Assembly (NCBI RefSeq): GCF_000789235.1
Contig: NZ_KN525716.1
Location: 1,527,674-1,591,673 of the forward strand
Reading direction: 5' to 3'
Length of the DNA stretch: 64,000 bases
From: Wocania ichthyoenteri Th78
GTDB taxonomy: Bacteria; Bacteroidota; Bacteroidia; Flavobacteriales; Flavobacteriaceae
The notes beneath the pieces were generated by a model, which saw nothing but the letters and a program-made list of their open reading frames with translations, ran no database searches and was not told the DNA's origin. This document shows positions 1 to 8,732 of the stretch, one piece after another. A program made the translations under genes and the position numbers. Each line of letters begins with the position of its first letter. The stretch's first letter is position 1.

Positions 1-1093
1 CATCGAAAAACGACACGACTTCAAACCAATCAGATACCTTATTACCATATTTAACAATCCATTGTTCAATGTGATAACTATGCTTTATATCTGTTAAAAA
101 AAAACCATTTCCAAAAATAGCACCTATCAAGTTATTTCGATTGTCTAAAGCATCCAACGACTTTGAAAAAGTCTTAAAAATTTCAGAAGCCTTTTTTTCA
201 CCAGATTGAATTTGCTTCTGCTTTTGTTGTAGTAATTCTGAAGAAAACGTTTCATTTTCAATCAAATCTAATAATGACGCATATTGACGAAAGGTATCTC
301 TAACTTTATCTGTGTTTAAGGCTAGCACATTTATTTTTTTTAAATATCGCCCAGTAACACCTAATCCTAAAAGCAACCAATACCCTATTAAGGCTTGATT
401 CGTTACAACCTCAAAAACTGTAAGTACTAACAACACAATAGTTGTTATACTAAACACCAAAGGTATCCAAAACATAACTTTTGGTAAAAATGTTTTATGA
501 TTTTGCAACCAAGTTATAATATGTTTTGCTGGTGTATCAACATCAACTAAACTAGAAGTCGCTGAGTAATATTGACGCCATTGAGGTTTAGAACTCAACT
601 CTTTAATAGCCTCTTGTCTAGATTCAATATGTTCTACATCATTTGCTTTTAAAGCATTTGTCAATTCTTGTGTGCCTTCATTTATAGTCGTTCTATTCAT
701 AAATTGAAAAAACGAACCACGCCCAAATAAATCAATATCCAAACTATAAAAATGACTAGGATCTTGAAACTCCGAGCCTTCATCTCTATCATAAAAATCG
801 CCTAATGCTATTTTAATTTCATCTTCATTTATAGTCACCAAAGCCTTATGAAACTCACGTTGTCGCTTTATATCCGTATATTTTGAAAGCAAATAAATAA
901 ATAAGACTATACCCAAAAACCCAATAGAAACAGCAATTTGCCATTGACTAAAAAAGAAATAAATTCCAAAGCCAGCAGCTAAAAAAACAAAGAGACGCAA
1001 CATGCTAAGCGCCGTCATTTGTTTATACAAACTTTTAGCTTCAGTTTGATATTTTTCTAAGTGTTCTTGATAATATTTTAAAGGATTTACCAT
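1..1093 (-). CDS. MutS-related membrane ATPase, 3' part cut by window edge
   Basis: The frame is open from ATG at 1093 to base 1, so about 364 N-terminal residues are visible and the C-terminal half lies outside. Two hydrophobic segments sit near residues 31-48 and 52-70, and a second pair near 205-260. Between them, near residue 130, the segment DLFGRGSFFQFMNRTT resembles the core (lever/clamp) region of MutS proteins. Bacteroidota carry a family of MutS-related proteins with N-terminal membrane helices and a C-terminal MutS ATPase; the match is from memory of that family. The ATPase itself is not visible, and a role in mismatch repair should not be assumed for this membrane-bound version. 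It lies downstream of the peptidase gene on the same strand, separated by a terminator. Confidence 0.6.
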   Translation of the reverse strand, partial: MVNPLKYYQEHLEKYQTEAKSLYKQMTALSMLRLFVFLAAGFGIYFFFSQWQIAVSIGFLGIVLFIYLLSKYTDIKRQREFHKALVTINEDEIKIALGDFYDRDEGSEFQDPSHFYSLDIDLFGRGSFFQFMNRTTINEGTQELTNALKANDVEHIESRQEAIKELSSKPQWRQYYSATSSLVDVDTPAKHIITWLQNHKTFLPKVMFWIPLVFSITTIVLLVLTVFEVVTNQALIGYWLLLGLGVTGRYLKKINVLALNTDKVRDTFRQYASLLDLIENETFSSELLQQKQKQIQSGEKKASEIFKTFSKSLDALDNRNNLIGAIFGNGFFLTDIKHSYHIEQWIVKYGNKVSDWFEVVSFFD

Positions 1094-1118
1094 GCTATTT
1101 TAATAAAACGTAAAGAAA

Positions 1119-1151
1119 CAAAAAAGCCCTGAAACTATTGTTCAGAGCTTT
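1119..1151 (-). terminator. Intrinsic terminator after the zinc metallopeptidase gene
   Basis: On the minus strand an AAAGCTCTGAA arm pairs imperfectly with TTCAGGGCTTT across a 7-base loop and is followed by a T run. It ends transcription of the peptidase gene before the MutS-related gene. Confidence 0.7.
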
Positions 1152-1176
1152 CAAACTTTGTTATGTTTTAATTTGA

Positions 1177-1875
1177 TTAATCTCTAGAACCTCCAAATAC
1201 TTGAAGTCCCCAATACACTAAAGACGCTAAAGCACCAATGGCTGCAACTAAATACGTTCTAGCTGCCCATTTAAGCGCATCTTCAGAACCTACATATTCT
1301 TCTTGCGATACCATATTTTTATTTTTCAACCATGCCAATGCACGGTTACTGGCATCATATTCTACCGGTAAAGTTATAAAACTGAATAACGTTGCAAACC
1401 CCATCATAACCAAACCTGCAACAGCAACATAATAACCAAATCCAAGACCTGCCGCAGCACCAAGCATAAGACCACCAATAACAACCCATTGAGACATTCC
1501 TGAAGTTACACTAACAACTGGCACCAATGCAGAGCGCATTTTCAACCACTCATAGGCTTGCGCATGTTGCACCGCATGACCACATTCGTGAGCCGCAACA
1601 GCTGCCGCTGCCGCATTCCGCTGATTATAAACAGATTCACTTAAATTAACCGTTTTATTCTTCGGGTTATAATGGTCTGTTAATTGTCCAGGAGTTGAAA
1701 TCACCTCAACATCTCTAATACCATGATCTGCCAACATTTTTTCAGCAATTTCAGCACCACTCATTCCGTTGCGAAGCTGTACTTTCGAGTATTTTTTAAA
1801 CTTCTTTTTTAAAGTACTACTTACTAACCAACTTACTAAAGCAATCGCTCCTAATAATATATAATATCCTAACAT
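1177..1875 (-). CDS. YugP-type zinc metallopeptidase, membrane bound
   Basis: This 232-residue protein has an N-terminal membrane helix (about residues 3-20), an HECGH zinc motif near residue 96 (an HExxH variant) inside AAHECGHAVQH, then two long hydrophobic stretches (about 118-170) and a final helix near residues 210-225. This order matches the YugP family of membrane zinc metallopeptidases (DUF2083-like), whose substrates are poorly known. The second part of the site is probably the E of PVEYDAS near 172. The gene is alone on its strand between a SemiSWEET gene and a terminator. The family call is firm; a physiological role is not known from sequence. Confidence 0.85.
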   Translation of the reverse strand: MLGYYILLGAIALVSWLVSSTLKKKFKKYSKVQLRNGMSGAEIAEKMLADHGIRDVEVISTPGQLTDHYNPKNKTVNLSESVYNQRNAAAAAVAAHECGHAVQHAQAYEWLKMRSALVPVVSVTSGMSQWVVIGGLMLGAAAGLGFGYYVAVAGLVMMGFATLFSFITLPVEYDASNRALAWLKNKNMVSQEEYVGSEDALKWAARTYLVAAIGALASLVYWGLQVFGGSRD

Positions 1876-1970
1876 TGTGTGTTTCTTTTAAAATTTTAAT
1901 TCTGATTTAAATATAGCAAAAATAAGACCAATTTTATAGTCTGAATTTTTGTCAGTGTGTTAAAGTATTG

Positions 1971-2225
1971 CTAATTATATTTAACCTTGAAATAAATTAG
2001 CACCAACGAAGATCCAATAGTTATAGTATTCGCAACAATCATAGACGGACTGTGTATATAAAACCCATAAACTAGCCATAATGTTATGCCAGTAATAAAC
2101 ATTAAAAGCATGGGTAAAGACAAAGCAGAAACATCCTTTGTTTTCCAAGTTTTATACACTTGAGGCAAAAAAGCTGCTGTGGTTAAAAACGCCGCAGAAA
2201 AACCTATTATTTCTATATAATTCAT
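1971..2225 (-). CDS. SemiSWEET-type sugar transporter
   Basis: The 84-residue product consists of three predicted membrane helices with the motif FLPQVYKTWKTKD after the first one. That PQ-loop (MtN3/saliva) signature and this length match bacterial SemiSWEETs, which work as dimers of three-helix bundles and let sugars pass down their gradient. The start ATG at 2225 gives the usual short N-terminus. It is oriented like the flanking peptidase and leuS but is separated from leuS by about 150 bases of repeat sequence. The sugar transported cannot be read from the sequence. Confidence 0.85.
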   Translation of the reverse strand: MNYIEIIGFSAAFLTTAAFLPQVYKTWKTKDVSALSLPMLLMFITGITLWLVYGFYIHSPSMIVANTITIGSSLVLIYFKVKYN

Positions 2226-2291
2226 GTACTAATTCTTGAATAATGATAATTATTTGGGCGTTACCTCTTCTATCCTTAACTCGGAAACGTA

Positions 2292-2371
2292 CGTCTTTAT
2301 GAACTTGTTTCAAAATCACATCATCATTATAAATCTCTATTATGAGACCCTAAAACAAGTTCAGGGCGACG
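2292..2371. repeat. Two inverted copies of a palindromic repeat (family D)
   Basis: The copy at 2344-2371 has the pattern GAGAcCCTaAAACAAGTTCAGGgcGACG. A second, degraded copy at 2292-2319 reads the same way on the opposite strand (its reverse complement contains TTGAAACAAGTTCA). Each copy is itself a small hairpin, and together they form a larger imperfect inverted repeat just downstream of leuS. A cleaner copy of the family is at 46157-46186. Nothing protein-like is supported here. Confidence 0.65.
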
Positions 2372-2376
2372 TGATA

Positions 2377-5300
2377 CTACCCAACAATATTAACAATTTT
2401 ACCAGGGACTACAATTACTTTTTTAGGCGTTCTGCCTGCTAATTGTTCTTGCGTTTTTTCGTTTGCTAAAACTGCCTTTTCAATATCGTCCTTACTCATA
2501 TCCAATGGTAATTCCATAGTAAAACGCATTTTACCATTAAACGAGATGGGGTAATTCTTGCTACTTTCCACTAAATGACTCGCATCAAACTCAGGGAATG
2601 GCGCTGTTGAAATAGATTCGTTATGCCCTAATTGACTCCATAGTTCTTCAGCAATATGTGGTGCATAAGGTGAAATTAAAACCAAAAGGGGTTCTAAAAT
2701 TTCTTTACTTGTACATTTTTGAGAAGTTAACTCATTAGCAGCAATCATAAATGTTGAAACCGAAGTGTTAAACGAAAAACTTTCAATATCTTCTTGAACC
2801 TTTTTAATGGTTTTATGTAGTGTTTTTAAACTGTCTTTTGTTGGTGCAGCATCAGTAACTTTAAGTCCGTTATCATCGGCATACAACTTCCATAGTTTTT
2901 TAAGGAATGAATGTACACCAGTAATGCCAGCTGTATTCCAAGGTTTGTATTGTTCTAAAGGACCTAGGAACATTTCATAAAGGCGTAAACTGTCTGCACC
3001 GTAATCTGAAACAATGTTATCGGGATTAACAACGTTGTATTTAGATTTAGACATTTTTTCGACTTCGCGACCTACTTTATAAACATCGTTATTTTCTTCA
3101 ATGATCTCTCCTTTCTCTCCGATAAAAATGGCCTCTTTGTATTCACTTCTCCAATTTTTGAATGCTTCTATATCTAATTCATCTGAAGCGTTTACATAAG
3201 AAACATCGGTATGAATTTTAAGTTCAAGTAAACTTATATCACTTACCTCTATTTTATCAATTTCTTTGCTAAGGTTTTTATCATTTATATTTGCCTTAAT
3301 TTCTTCTTTTATAAAATCTAAATTATTTTCAAAAATAGGATTAACAATTTCTCTGATTTTTTTATCAATAAGGAGTCTTGATTTAGGATTAATATACTCA
3401 AAGGACAAGAAAATATGAGGTAGTTCTTCTTTTAAACTACTACTAGTTATTTTTAACTTTTTAACTTCATAAAAGGGTGTCAAGAAATAAACAAAAGCAC
3501 TAGTCCCCAAAATCATCCCTTGGTTTATCAGCTTTTTAGCAAACTCATCATGGTTAACATAGCCTTTATCGAACATAAACTTTTGCCAAAAACGCGAGTA
3601 TAACAAATGTCCTGTAGCATGTTCGCTTCCACCAATGTATAAATCTACTTGTTGCCAATAATCCATCGCTTCTTTTGAGAAGATTTCGTTATCATTATTG
3701 GGGTCCATATAACGATTAAAATACTGCGAACTTCCTGCCCACCCAGGCATTGTGTTTAACTCAAGAGCCCCACCTAACCTCCCCGAAGGGGAGGAATTTT
3801 CAAACGCTTCTTTCGAAACTATTTCTGCTTTATCACCGTACTGTAACCAATGCCATTTTTTTGCGTTACCCAAAGGCGGTTCACCGGTTTCTGTTGGTAA
3901 ATATTTATCTACTTCTGGTAACTCTAATGGTAAAAATTGCTCATCTATCATTTGAGGCATTCCATTTTCATCATAATAAACTGGAAATGGTTCTCCCCAA
4001 TAACGCTGACGAGAAAACACCGCATCGCGCAAACGGTAATTGGTTTTTCCTTCACCTTGACCAATCTGCTCCAATTCGTAAATAGCTCGTTTGGTTGCTT
4101 TTTTATAATTCATGCCGTTTAGGAAATCACTATTTCCAATTACGGTTTTTTCTTTATCTGAAAAGGCTTCTTCTGAAATATCAACCCCTTCAAAAATATT
4201 AGGAATTGGTATATTAAAATGTTTTGCAAAGGCATAATCGCGTTCATCGCCACAGGGCACAGACATGACTGCTCCTGTTCCATAGCCCGCTAAAACGTAA
4301 TCGCCAATCCAAACCGGAATCGGTTCTTTTGTAAACGGATGCTCTGCATAAGCGCCTGTAAATACGCCTGAAATGGTTTTTACATCTGCCATTCTATCAC
4401 GTTCACTTCGCTTTGCGGTTGCTAAAACATAAGCTTCAACTTCAGCTTTTTGTTCTGGAGTTGTTATTTGAGATACGAGTTCGTGTTCTGGGGCGAGTGT
4501 CATAAAACTAACCCCGAAAATGGTATCGGGTCTTGTTGTAAAGACATCTATTTTGTGAGACCCTTCGACTGCGCTCAGGGTGACATTCTCGTTTTCTGAA
4601 TTGGCAGATTGCTTCGCTTCGCTCGCAATGACATTGAACGATACACTTGCACCAACAGATTTTCCAATCCAGTTACGCTGACTTTCTTTTAAAGAATCCG
4701 TCCAATCAATTTTTTCTAAACCTTGAAGCAAACGTTCTGCATAAGCAGAAATTCGCATACTCCATTGCGTCATTTTCTTTCTAATTACTGGATGGCCACC
4801 ACGTTCTGAAACCCCATTTACAATTTCATCATTTGCTAAAACGGTTCCTAATGCTGGACACCAGTTTACTTCGGTTTCAGCTAAATAAGTTAATCTATAT
4901 TGTAATAATATTTGTTGTTGTTTTGTAGAATCAAAGGCGTTCCAATCTTCAGCAGAAAATGGTTCAATGTTATCATCGCAAACGGCATTGACGTTTCCAT
5001 TTCCATCTGAAGCAAACAGTTTTTCTAATTCTGAAATGTCTTCAGCTTTATCCGCATCATTATTATACCAAGAATTGAACAATTGGATAAAAATCCATTG
5101 CGTCCATTTGTAATAATTGGGATCGGATGTTCTAACCTCACGCGACCAATCAAAAGAAAACCCAATTTGATCTAATTGACGACGATAGGTTTTTATATTT
5201 TCGGCAGTCGTAATTGCTGGATGCTGCCCTGTTTGAATGGCATATTGTTCTGCAGGTAACCCAAAGCTATCATAACCTTGAGGATGCAATACATTAAACC

Positions 5301-5505
5301 CTTGATGACGCTTGTAACGCGCATAAATATCTGAAGCAATATAACCCAACGGATGCCCAACGTGTAAGCCCGCACCACTTGGATAAGGGAACATATCCAA
5401 AACATAATATTTTGGTTTATCACTACCATTTACGGCTTTGAACGTTTGATTATCTGCCCAATACTTTTGCCATTTGGCTTCAATTTCATTGAAATTGTAT
5501 TTCAT
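2377..5505 (-). CDS. leuS: Leucyl-tRNA synthetase with extra internal segments
   Basis: A class I aminoacyl-tRNA synthetase charging tRNA-Leu in the cytoplasm. The HIGH-type motif HVGH is at residues 48-51, the CP1 editing-domain motif TTRPDTIFG near 323, and KMSKS at 817-821. At 1042 residues it is about 100 longer than I expect for a flavobacterial LeuS. Three places account for this: residues 291-316 just before the editing motif, encoded by two dispersed repeats (4561-4632); residues about 566-580, encoded by a third repeat (3765-3801); and a lysine-rich stretch at about 674-755 replacing a short loop before KMSKS. All are in frame and the catalytic motifs remain, so the enzyme is probably functional. 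An alternative reading, a damaged gene, is unlikely because leuS is essential and no second copy is seen here. Confidence 0.97.
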   Translation of the reverse strand: MKYNFNEIEAKWQKYWADNQTFKAVNGSDKPKYYVLDMFPYPSGAGLHVGHPLGYIASDIYARYKRHQGFNVLHPQGYDSFGLPAEQYAIQTGQHPAITTAENIKTYRRQLDQIGFSFDWSREVRTSDPNYYKWTQWIFIQLFNSWYNNDADKAEDISELEKLFASDGNGNVNAVCDDNIEPFSAEDWNAFDSTKQQQILLQYRLTYLAETEVNWCPALGTVLANDEIVNGVSERGGHPVIRKKMTQWSMRISAYAERLLQGLEKIDWTDSLKESQRNWIGKSVGASVSFNVIASEAKQSANSENENVTLSAVEGSHKIDVFTTRPDTIFGVSFMTLAPEHELVSQITTPEQKAEVEAYVLATAKRSERDRMADVKTISGVFTGAYAEHPFTKEPIPVWIGDYVLAGYGTGAVMSVPCGDERDYAFAKHFNIPIPNIFEGVDISEEAFSDKEKTVIGNSDFLNGMNYKKATKRAIYELEQIGQGEGKTNYRLRDAVFSRQRYWGEPFPVYYDENGMPQMIDEQFLPLELPEVDKYLPTETGEPPLGNAKKWHWLQYGDKAEIVSKEAFENSSPSGRLGGALELNTMPGWAGSSQYFNRYMDPNNDNEIFSKEAMDYWQQVDLYIGGSEHATGHLLYSRFWQKFMFDKGYVNHDEFAKKLINQGMILGTSAFVYFLTPFYEVKKLKITSSSLKEELPHIFLSFEYINPKSRLLIDKKIREIVNPIFENNLDFIKEEIKANINDKNLSKEIDKIEVSDISLLELKIHTDVSYVNASDELDIEAFKNWRSEYKEAIFIGEKGEIIEENNDVYKVGREVEKMSKSKYNVVNPDNIVSDYGADSLRLYEMFLGPLEQYKPWNTAGITGVHSFLKKLWKLYADDNGLKVTDAAPTKDSLKTLHKTIKKVQEDIESFSFNTSVSTFMIAANELTSQKCTSKEILEPLLVLISPYAPHIAEELWSQLGHNESISTAPFPEFDASHLVESSKNYPISFNGKMRFTMELPLDMSKDDIEKAVLANEKTQEQLAGRTPKKVIVVPGKIVNIVG
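3765..3801. repeat. GC-rich palindromic repeat inside leuS (family E)
   Basis: The core is a perfect 7-base stem, CCTCCCC-GAA-GGGGAGG (3778-3794), with a flank CCCCACCTAA. It is far more GC-rich than its surroundings and is read in frame by leuS as [12 protein letters not shown], immediately before the conserved [10 protein letters not shown] motif. Confidence 0.7.
4561..4632. repeat. Composite palindromic repeat inside leuS (families B and A)
   Basis: Bases 4561-4585 carry family B (CTTCGACTGCGCTCAGGGTG) and 4607-4632 carry family A, whose ends GATTGC and GCAATGAC form an inverted repeat. A spacer of about 21 bases separates them. On the minus strand leuS reads them as IASEAKQS and LSAVEG. 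Family A recurs at 19359-19394 and 40600-40630; family B recurs in truB at 9241-9262 and at 40416-40437. Confidence 0.8.
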
Positions 5506-5652
5506 TATCGTCTCTTTTAAGAAGTTGCAAATTTACGCTTTATAAACAAACTGAAAAATCTTTGGTTTTAATAAATATTCCTGTTTATTTCTATTTAAAT
5601 GAAATTATAGAATAATAGATTTACTTTTGAATTTATTTTGAAAATTTAACCC

Positions 5653-6567
5653 TTGAATAAAAACATACTTAAAGCACATTTAGCACTACTTGGAGCCAAT
5701 TTAATCTATGGTGTTAACTACATTATAGCCAAAGGCATTATGCCACAAAAAATTGGTCCTTCGGCATTTGTTTTTATTAGATTAGTTTGTGCTACTGCAC
5801 TATTTTGGATTTTAAAAGCTCTTGTATTCAAAGAGAAAATATCTAAAAAAGATTTTCCTCGATTAATACTATGCGGACTATTAGGAGCTGCAGCAAACCA
5901 ACTCTTGTTTTTTCATGGTATTAATTTAACTTCACCTGTTGATGCGTCAATAATAATGACAACCACACCTGTTATTGTTCTCGTTTTTAGCTTCTTTCTT
6001 CTTAAAGAAAAAATTACTCCAAGAAAGCTATTAGGTATAAGTATTGGAAGTATTGGCGCAATAATATTGATTTTATATGGAAATAATTCAGGTGGTACCA
6101 GTTCTTTTCTTGGTAACCTATTAGTTATTTTAAATGCTAGTTGTTATGGTCTTTATTTAGTTGTTGCAAAACCATTAATGAAAAAATATCATCCTATAAC
6201 CGTAATAAGTTGGGTGTTTTTATTTGGTTTTATATTTATGCTTCCTTTTGGATTGAGTGATATCATTTCAACAGATTTTTCATCATTTAATTTAAACACC
6301 TATTTAGTTATTGGTTTTGTTGTTATATTCACCACGTTTTTCGCTTACTTATTTAACATTTATGCACTTAGCCATGTCTCGCCATCTGTAAATAGTAGTT
6401 ATATATATTTACAACCTGCCATTAGTTTTATTATGGTTAGCATTTATGCCTATGTTTTAATGCAAAACCAATATGCTGATGATATTAATATAATAAAAAT
6501 AGGGTGCTGCTTAATGGTTATTGTTGGTGTATATTTATTAAGCAAATCGCCAAAAAAATTAGCTTAA
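5653..6567 (+). CDS. EamA-family (DMT superfamily) membrane transporter
   Basis: The 304-residue protein shows ten hydrophobic segments in two homologous halves, the pattern of two EamA domains in the drug/metabolite transporter superfamily. Such inner-membrane carriers usually export amino acids or other small metabolites, but the substrate cannot be deduced. The start is TTG at 5653; the next in-frame ATG would remove the first helix, so TTG is preferred. It is monocistronic, divergent from leuS. A second EamA gene lies at 29417-30295. Confidence 0.85.
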   Translation: MNKNILKAHLALLGANLIYGVNYIIAKGIMPQKIGPSAFVFIRLVCATALFWILKALVFKEKISKKDFPRLILCGLLGAAANQLLFFHGINLTSPVDASIIMTTTPVIVLVFSFFLLKEKITPRKLLGISIGSIGAIILILYGNNSGGTSSFLGNLLVILNASCYGLYLVVAKPLMKKYHPITVISWVFLFGFIFMLPFGLSDIISTDFSSFNLNTYLVIGFVVIFTTFFAYLFNIYALSHVSPSVNSSYIYLQPAISFIMVSIYAYVLMQNQYADDINIIKIGCCLMVIVGVYLLSKSPKKLA

Positions 6568-6618
6568 TTACAACAAATTGGATCTATTTTAGTTTATATA
6601 ACTATATTTTGAATGATG

Positions 6619-6641
6619 TTCCGAATGTCTCGGGAATGACA
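6619..6641. repeat. Short palindromic repeat remnant (family F)
   Basis: TTCCGAATGTCTCGGGAATG followed by ACA is a degraded hairpin related to GATTCCCG..CGGGAATGACA copies at 40351-40373, 40404-40452 and 40696-40720. It lies in the gap before ftsX. Confidence 0.5.
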
Positions 6642-6728
6642 ATTTTTAAATGAAACCAAAAGACTTTTAGCCTTTTGAAGTTTTATTGGAATACTTTATT
6701 ATTTTTACACAATTAATCCAATTTCCTT

Positions 6729-7607
6729 ATGAGTTCATCTTTTGAAAAACACCAAAAACGCAGACTTATCTCTTCATATTTCTCGGTGGTGTTAAGTATT
6801 GCTCTAGTTTTGTTTTTATTGGGTTTATTAGGTATGCTTATTCTTAATGCTAAAAAAGTTTCCGATCATTTTAAAGAACAAGTTGTTGTTACCATTTATT
6901 TAAAAGATAATGCTAAAAATGTAGAAGTAAAACAACTTGAGAAAAGTTTAGCCATGGCAGATTATGTAAAATCTACCGAATATGTTTCGAAAGAACAAGC
7001 TGCCGAATTTATGAAAGCGGAAAATGGCGAGGATTTTATGGATTTTGTAGGTTACAATCCGTTACAAAACTCTATCGATATTCATTTAAAAGCCGATTTT
7101 GTAACCTCAGAGCATCTTGAAAAAATTTCTGCAGAAGCAATAAATAAAAACTTTGTTGATGAAGTAACTTATGATAACGATTTGGTTAATTTAATGAACG
7201 ATAACGTTAAAAAAATAAGCTTTTGGGTGTTAGTAATTAGTGCCATTTTCACATTAATAGCTGTATTATTAATTAACAGCTCTATAAGGTTAGCCGTTTA
7301 TTCTAAACGTTTTACAATAAAAACCATGCAAATGGTTGGTGCTACAAAACAATTTATAAGGCGCCCATTTGTTTGGAAGAGTGTACGTTTAGGCATGATT
7401 GGCGCCTTTCTAGCACTAATAGGAATGGCGATTGTTTTGTTCTATCTTAACAAAACATTTACGGAGTTAGAATTATTAAGTAATCCTGTTTTAGTAAGCG
7501 TCTTGTTTATTTTTATATTTGCTTTAGGCATCATTATAACATGGGTAAGCACACATTTTGCAACACAACGCTTTTTAAACTTAAAAACCGACCAGTTGTA
7601 TTATTAG
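6729..7607 (+). CDS. ftsX: Cell division ABC-transporter-like protein FtsX
   Basis: The 292-residue protein has an N-terminal membrane helix (about 18-40), an extracytoplasmic domain (about 45-160) and three C-terminal helices, the layout of FtsX. With the ATPase FtsE, FtsX passes signals across the inner membrane to activate peptidoglycan hydrolases at the division site. FtsE is not in this window, as is common in Bacteroidota. The following genes DUF3098, uppP and truB form the usual flavobacterial neighbourhood, and uppP also serves cell-wall synthesis. Confidence 0.92.
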   Translation: MSSSFEKHQKRRLISSYFSVVLSIALVLFLLGLLGMLILNAKKVSDHFKEQVVVTIYLKDNAKNVEVKQLEKSLAMADYVKSTEYVSKEQAAEFMKAENGEDFMDFVGYNPLQNSIDIHLKADFVTSEHLEKISAEAINKNFVDEVTYDNDLVNLMNDNVKKISFWVLVISAIFTLIAVLLINSSIRLAVYSKRFTIKTMQMVGATKQFIRRPFVWKSVRLGMIGAFLALIGMAIVLFYLNKTFTELELLSNPVLVSVLFIFIFALGIIITWVSTHFATQRFLNLKTDQLYY

Positions 7608-7679
7608 ATAATTTACAAAGGTGTTAACATTACTTTTTAAATAAATCCGTTAATTTGCATATCTACTTTACAAAGAATT

Positions 7680-7934
7680 ATGGGAGAGAAAAAACGAAAA
7701 GAAAACACAAAACCAGTATTTGTTTTTGGTAAGAAAAACTATAAATTTATGTTTATTGGTTTAGCTTGTATTGCTTTAGGTTTTATACTAATGTCTGGTG
7801 GTGGTAGCGACGACCCTAATGTTTTTAATCCTGAAATTTTTAGCTGGAGACGTATTAGGTTAGCCCCCACTTTAATTTTGATTGGTTTTGGCATTCAGGT
7901 TTATGCTATTCTATTGAATCCAGATAAAAAGTAA
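7680..7934 (+). CDS. DUF3098 two-helix membrane protein
   Basis: An 84-residue protein with a charged N-terminus (MGEKKRKEN), two predicted membrane helices (about 26-42 and 60-77) and a conserved-looking segment FNPEIFSWRRIRLAP between them. The segment and its place between ftsX and uppP match DUF3098, a Bacteroidota family without known function. Its stop codon overlaps the uppP start by one base (TAATG), which implies translational coupling. Confidence 0.85.
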   Translation: MGEKKRKENTKPVFVFGKKNYKFMFIGLACIALGFILMSGGGSDDPNVFNPEIFSWRRIRLAPTLILIGFGIQVYAILLNPDKK

Positions 7935-8731
7935 TGAATATAATCGACTCTATTATCCTTGGTATTATTCAAGGGCTTACTGAATTTTTACCCGTCTCAT
8001 CTAGCGGTCATTTAGAACTAGGGAAAGCCATTCTTGGCGATGATTCTGTGCCTGAAGAAAGCTTACTTTTTACCGTGGTATTGCATTTTGCAACCGCTTT
8101 AAGCACCATGGTTGTTTTTAGAAAAGATATTTTAGACATTTTAAAAGGTATTTTAAAATTTAAGTGGGACGAAGATTTGCAATTTGTTAGTAAAATTGCC
8201 ATTTCTATGATTCCTGCTGCAATAATTGGTTATAGCTACGAATCTCAATTTGCTGAGTTATTTGGCAGTAACATAAAACTTGTTGGCTTTATGCTTATAA
8301 TTACGGCACTTCTGCTTTATTTGGCTGACAAAGCTAAAGACACCAACAAAAAAGTAACTTTTCAAAATGCTTTTATTATAGGTGTTGCCCAAGCTATTGC
8401 AATGCTTCCTGGGATTTCACGTTCTGGAGCCACCATATCAACATCAGTTTTATTAGGGAATGACAAAACCAAAGCAGCTCGTTTTTCGTTTTTAATGGTT
8501 GTACCATTAATTTTCGGTAAAATTGCTAAAGATGTTTTTAGTGGGGATATTTCAATGGAAAGTCATAATATTACATCGCTTACTGTAGGGTTTCTTGCTG
8601 CTTTTGTGGCGGGTTTATTTGCCTGCACATGGATGATTGCTTTAGTTAAAAAAAGCAAACTTACTTACTTTGCTATTTATTGTGCCATTGTTGGTATTAT
8701 AACTATTGTGTTTTCTTTACTAAATTCATAA
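7934..8731 (+). CDS. uppP: Undecaprenyl-diphosphatase
   Basis: The 265-residue integral membrane enzyme removes a phosphate from undecaprenyl pyrophosphate so that the lipid carrier can be reused in peptidoglycan and polysaccharide synthesis. Visible family motifs are GLTEFLPVSSSGHLEL near residues 14-28 and PGISRSGATIS near 158-168, which hold the catalytic Glu and Arg. About eight hydrophobic segments are present. It overlaps the DUF3098 gene by one base and is followed after one base by truB, so the three are one operon. Confidence 0.95.
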   Translation: MNIIDSIILGIIQGLTEFLPVSSSGHLELGKAILGDDSVPEESLLFTVVLHFATALSTMVVFRKDILDILKGILKFKWDEDLQFVSKIAISMIPAAIIGYSYESQFAELFGSNIKLVGFMLIITALLLYLADKAKDTNKKVTFQNAFIIGVAQAIAMLPGISRSGATISTSVLLGNDKTKAARFSFLMVVPLIFGKIAKDVFSGDISMESHNITSLTVGFLAAFVAGLFACTWMIALVKKSKLTYFAIYCAIVGIITIVFSLLNS

Positions 8732-8732
8732 C

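Noticed and set aside
2236-2442. A 68-residue plus-strand frame with LKQVQGD
   Set aside because: It is a translation of the family D repeats followed by antisense leuS sequence; no independent coding signal.
3750-4085. Overlapping plus-strand frames within leuS
   Set aside because: They are antisense to a conserved essential gene, and part of them is just the GC-rich repeat.
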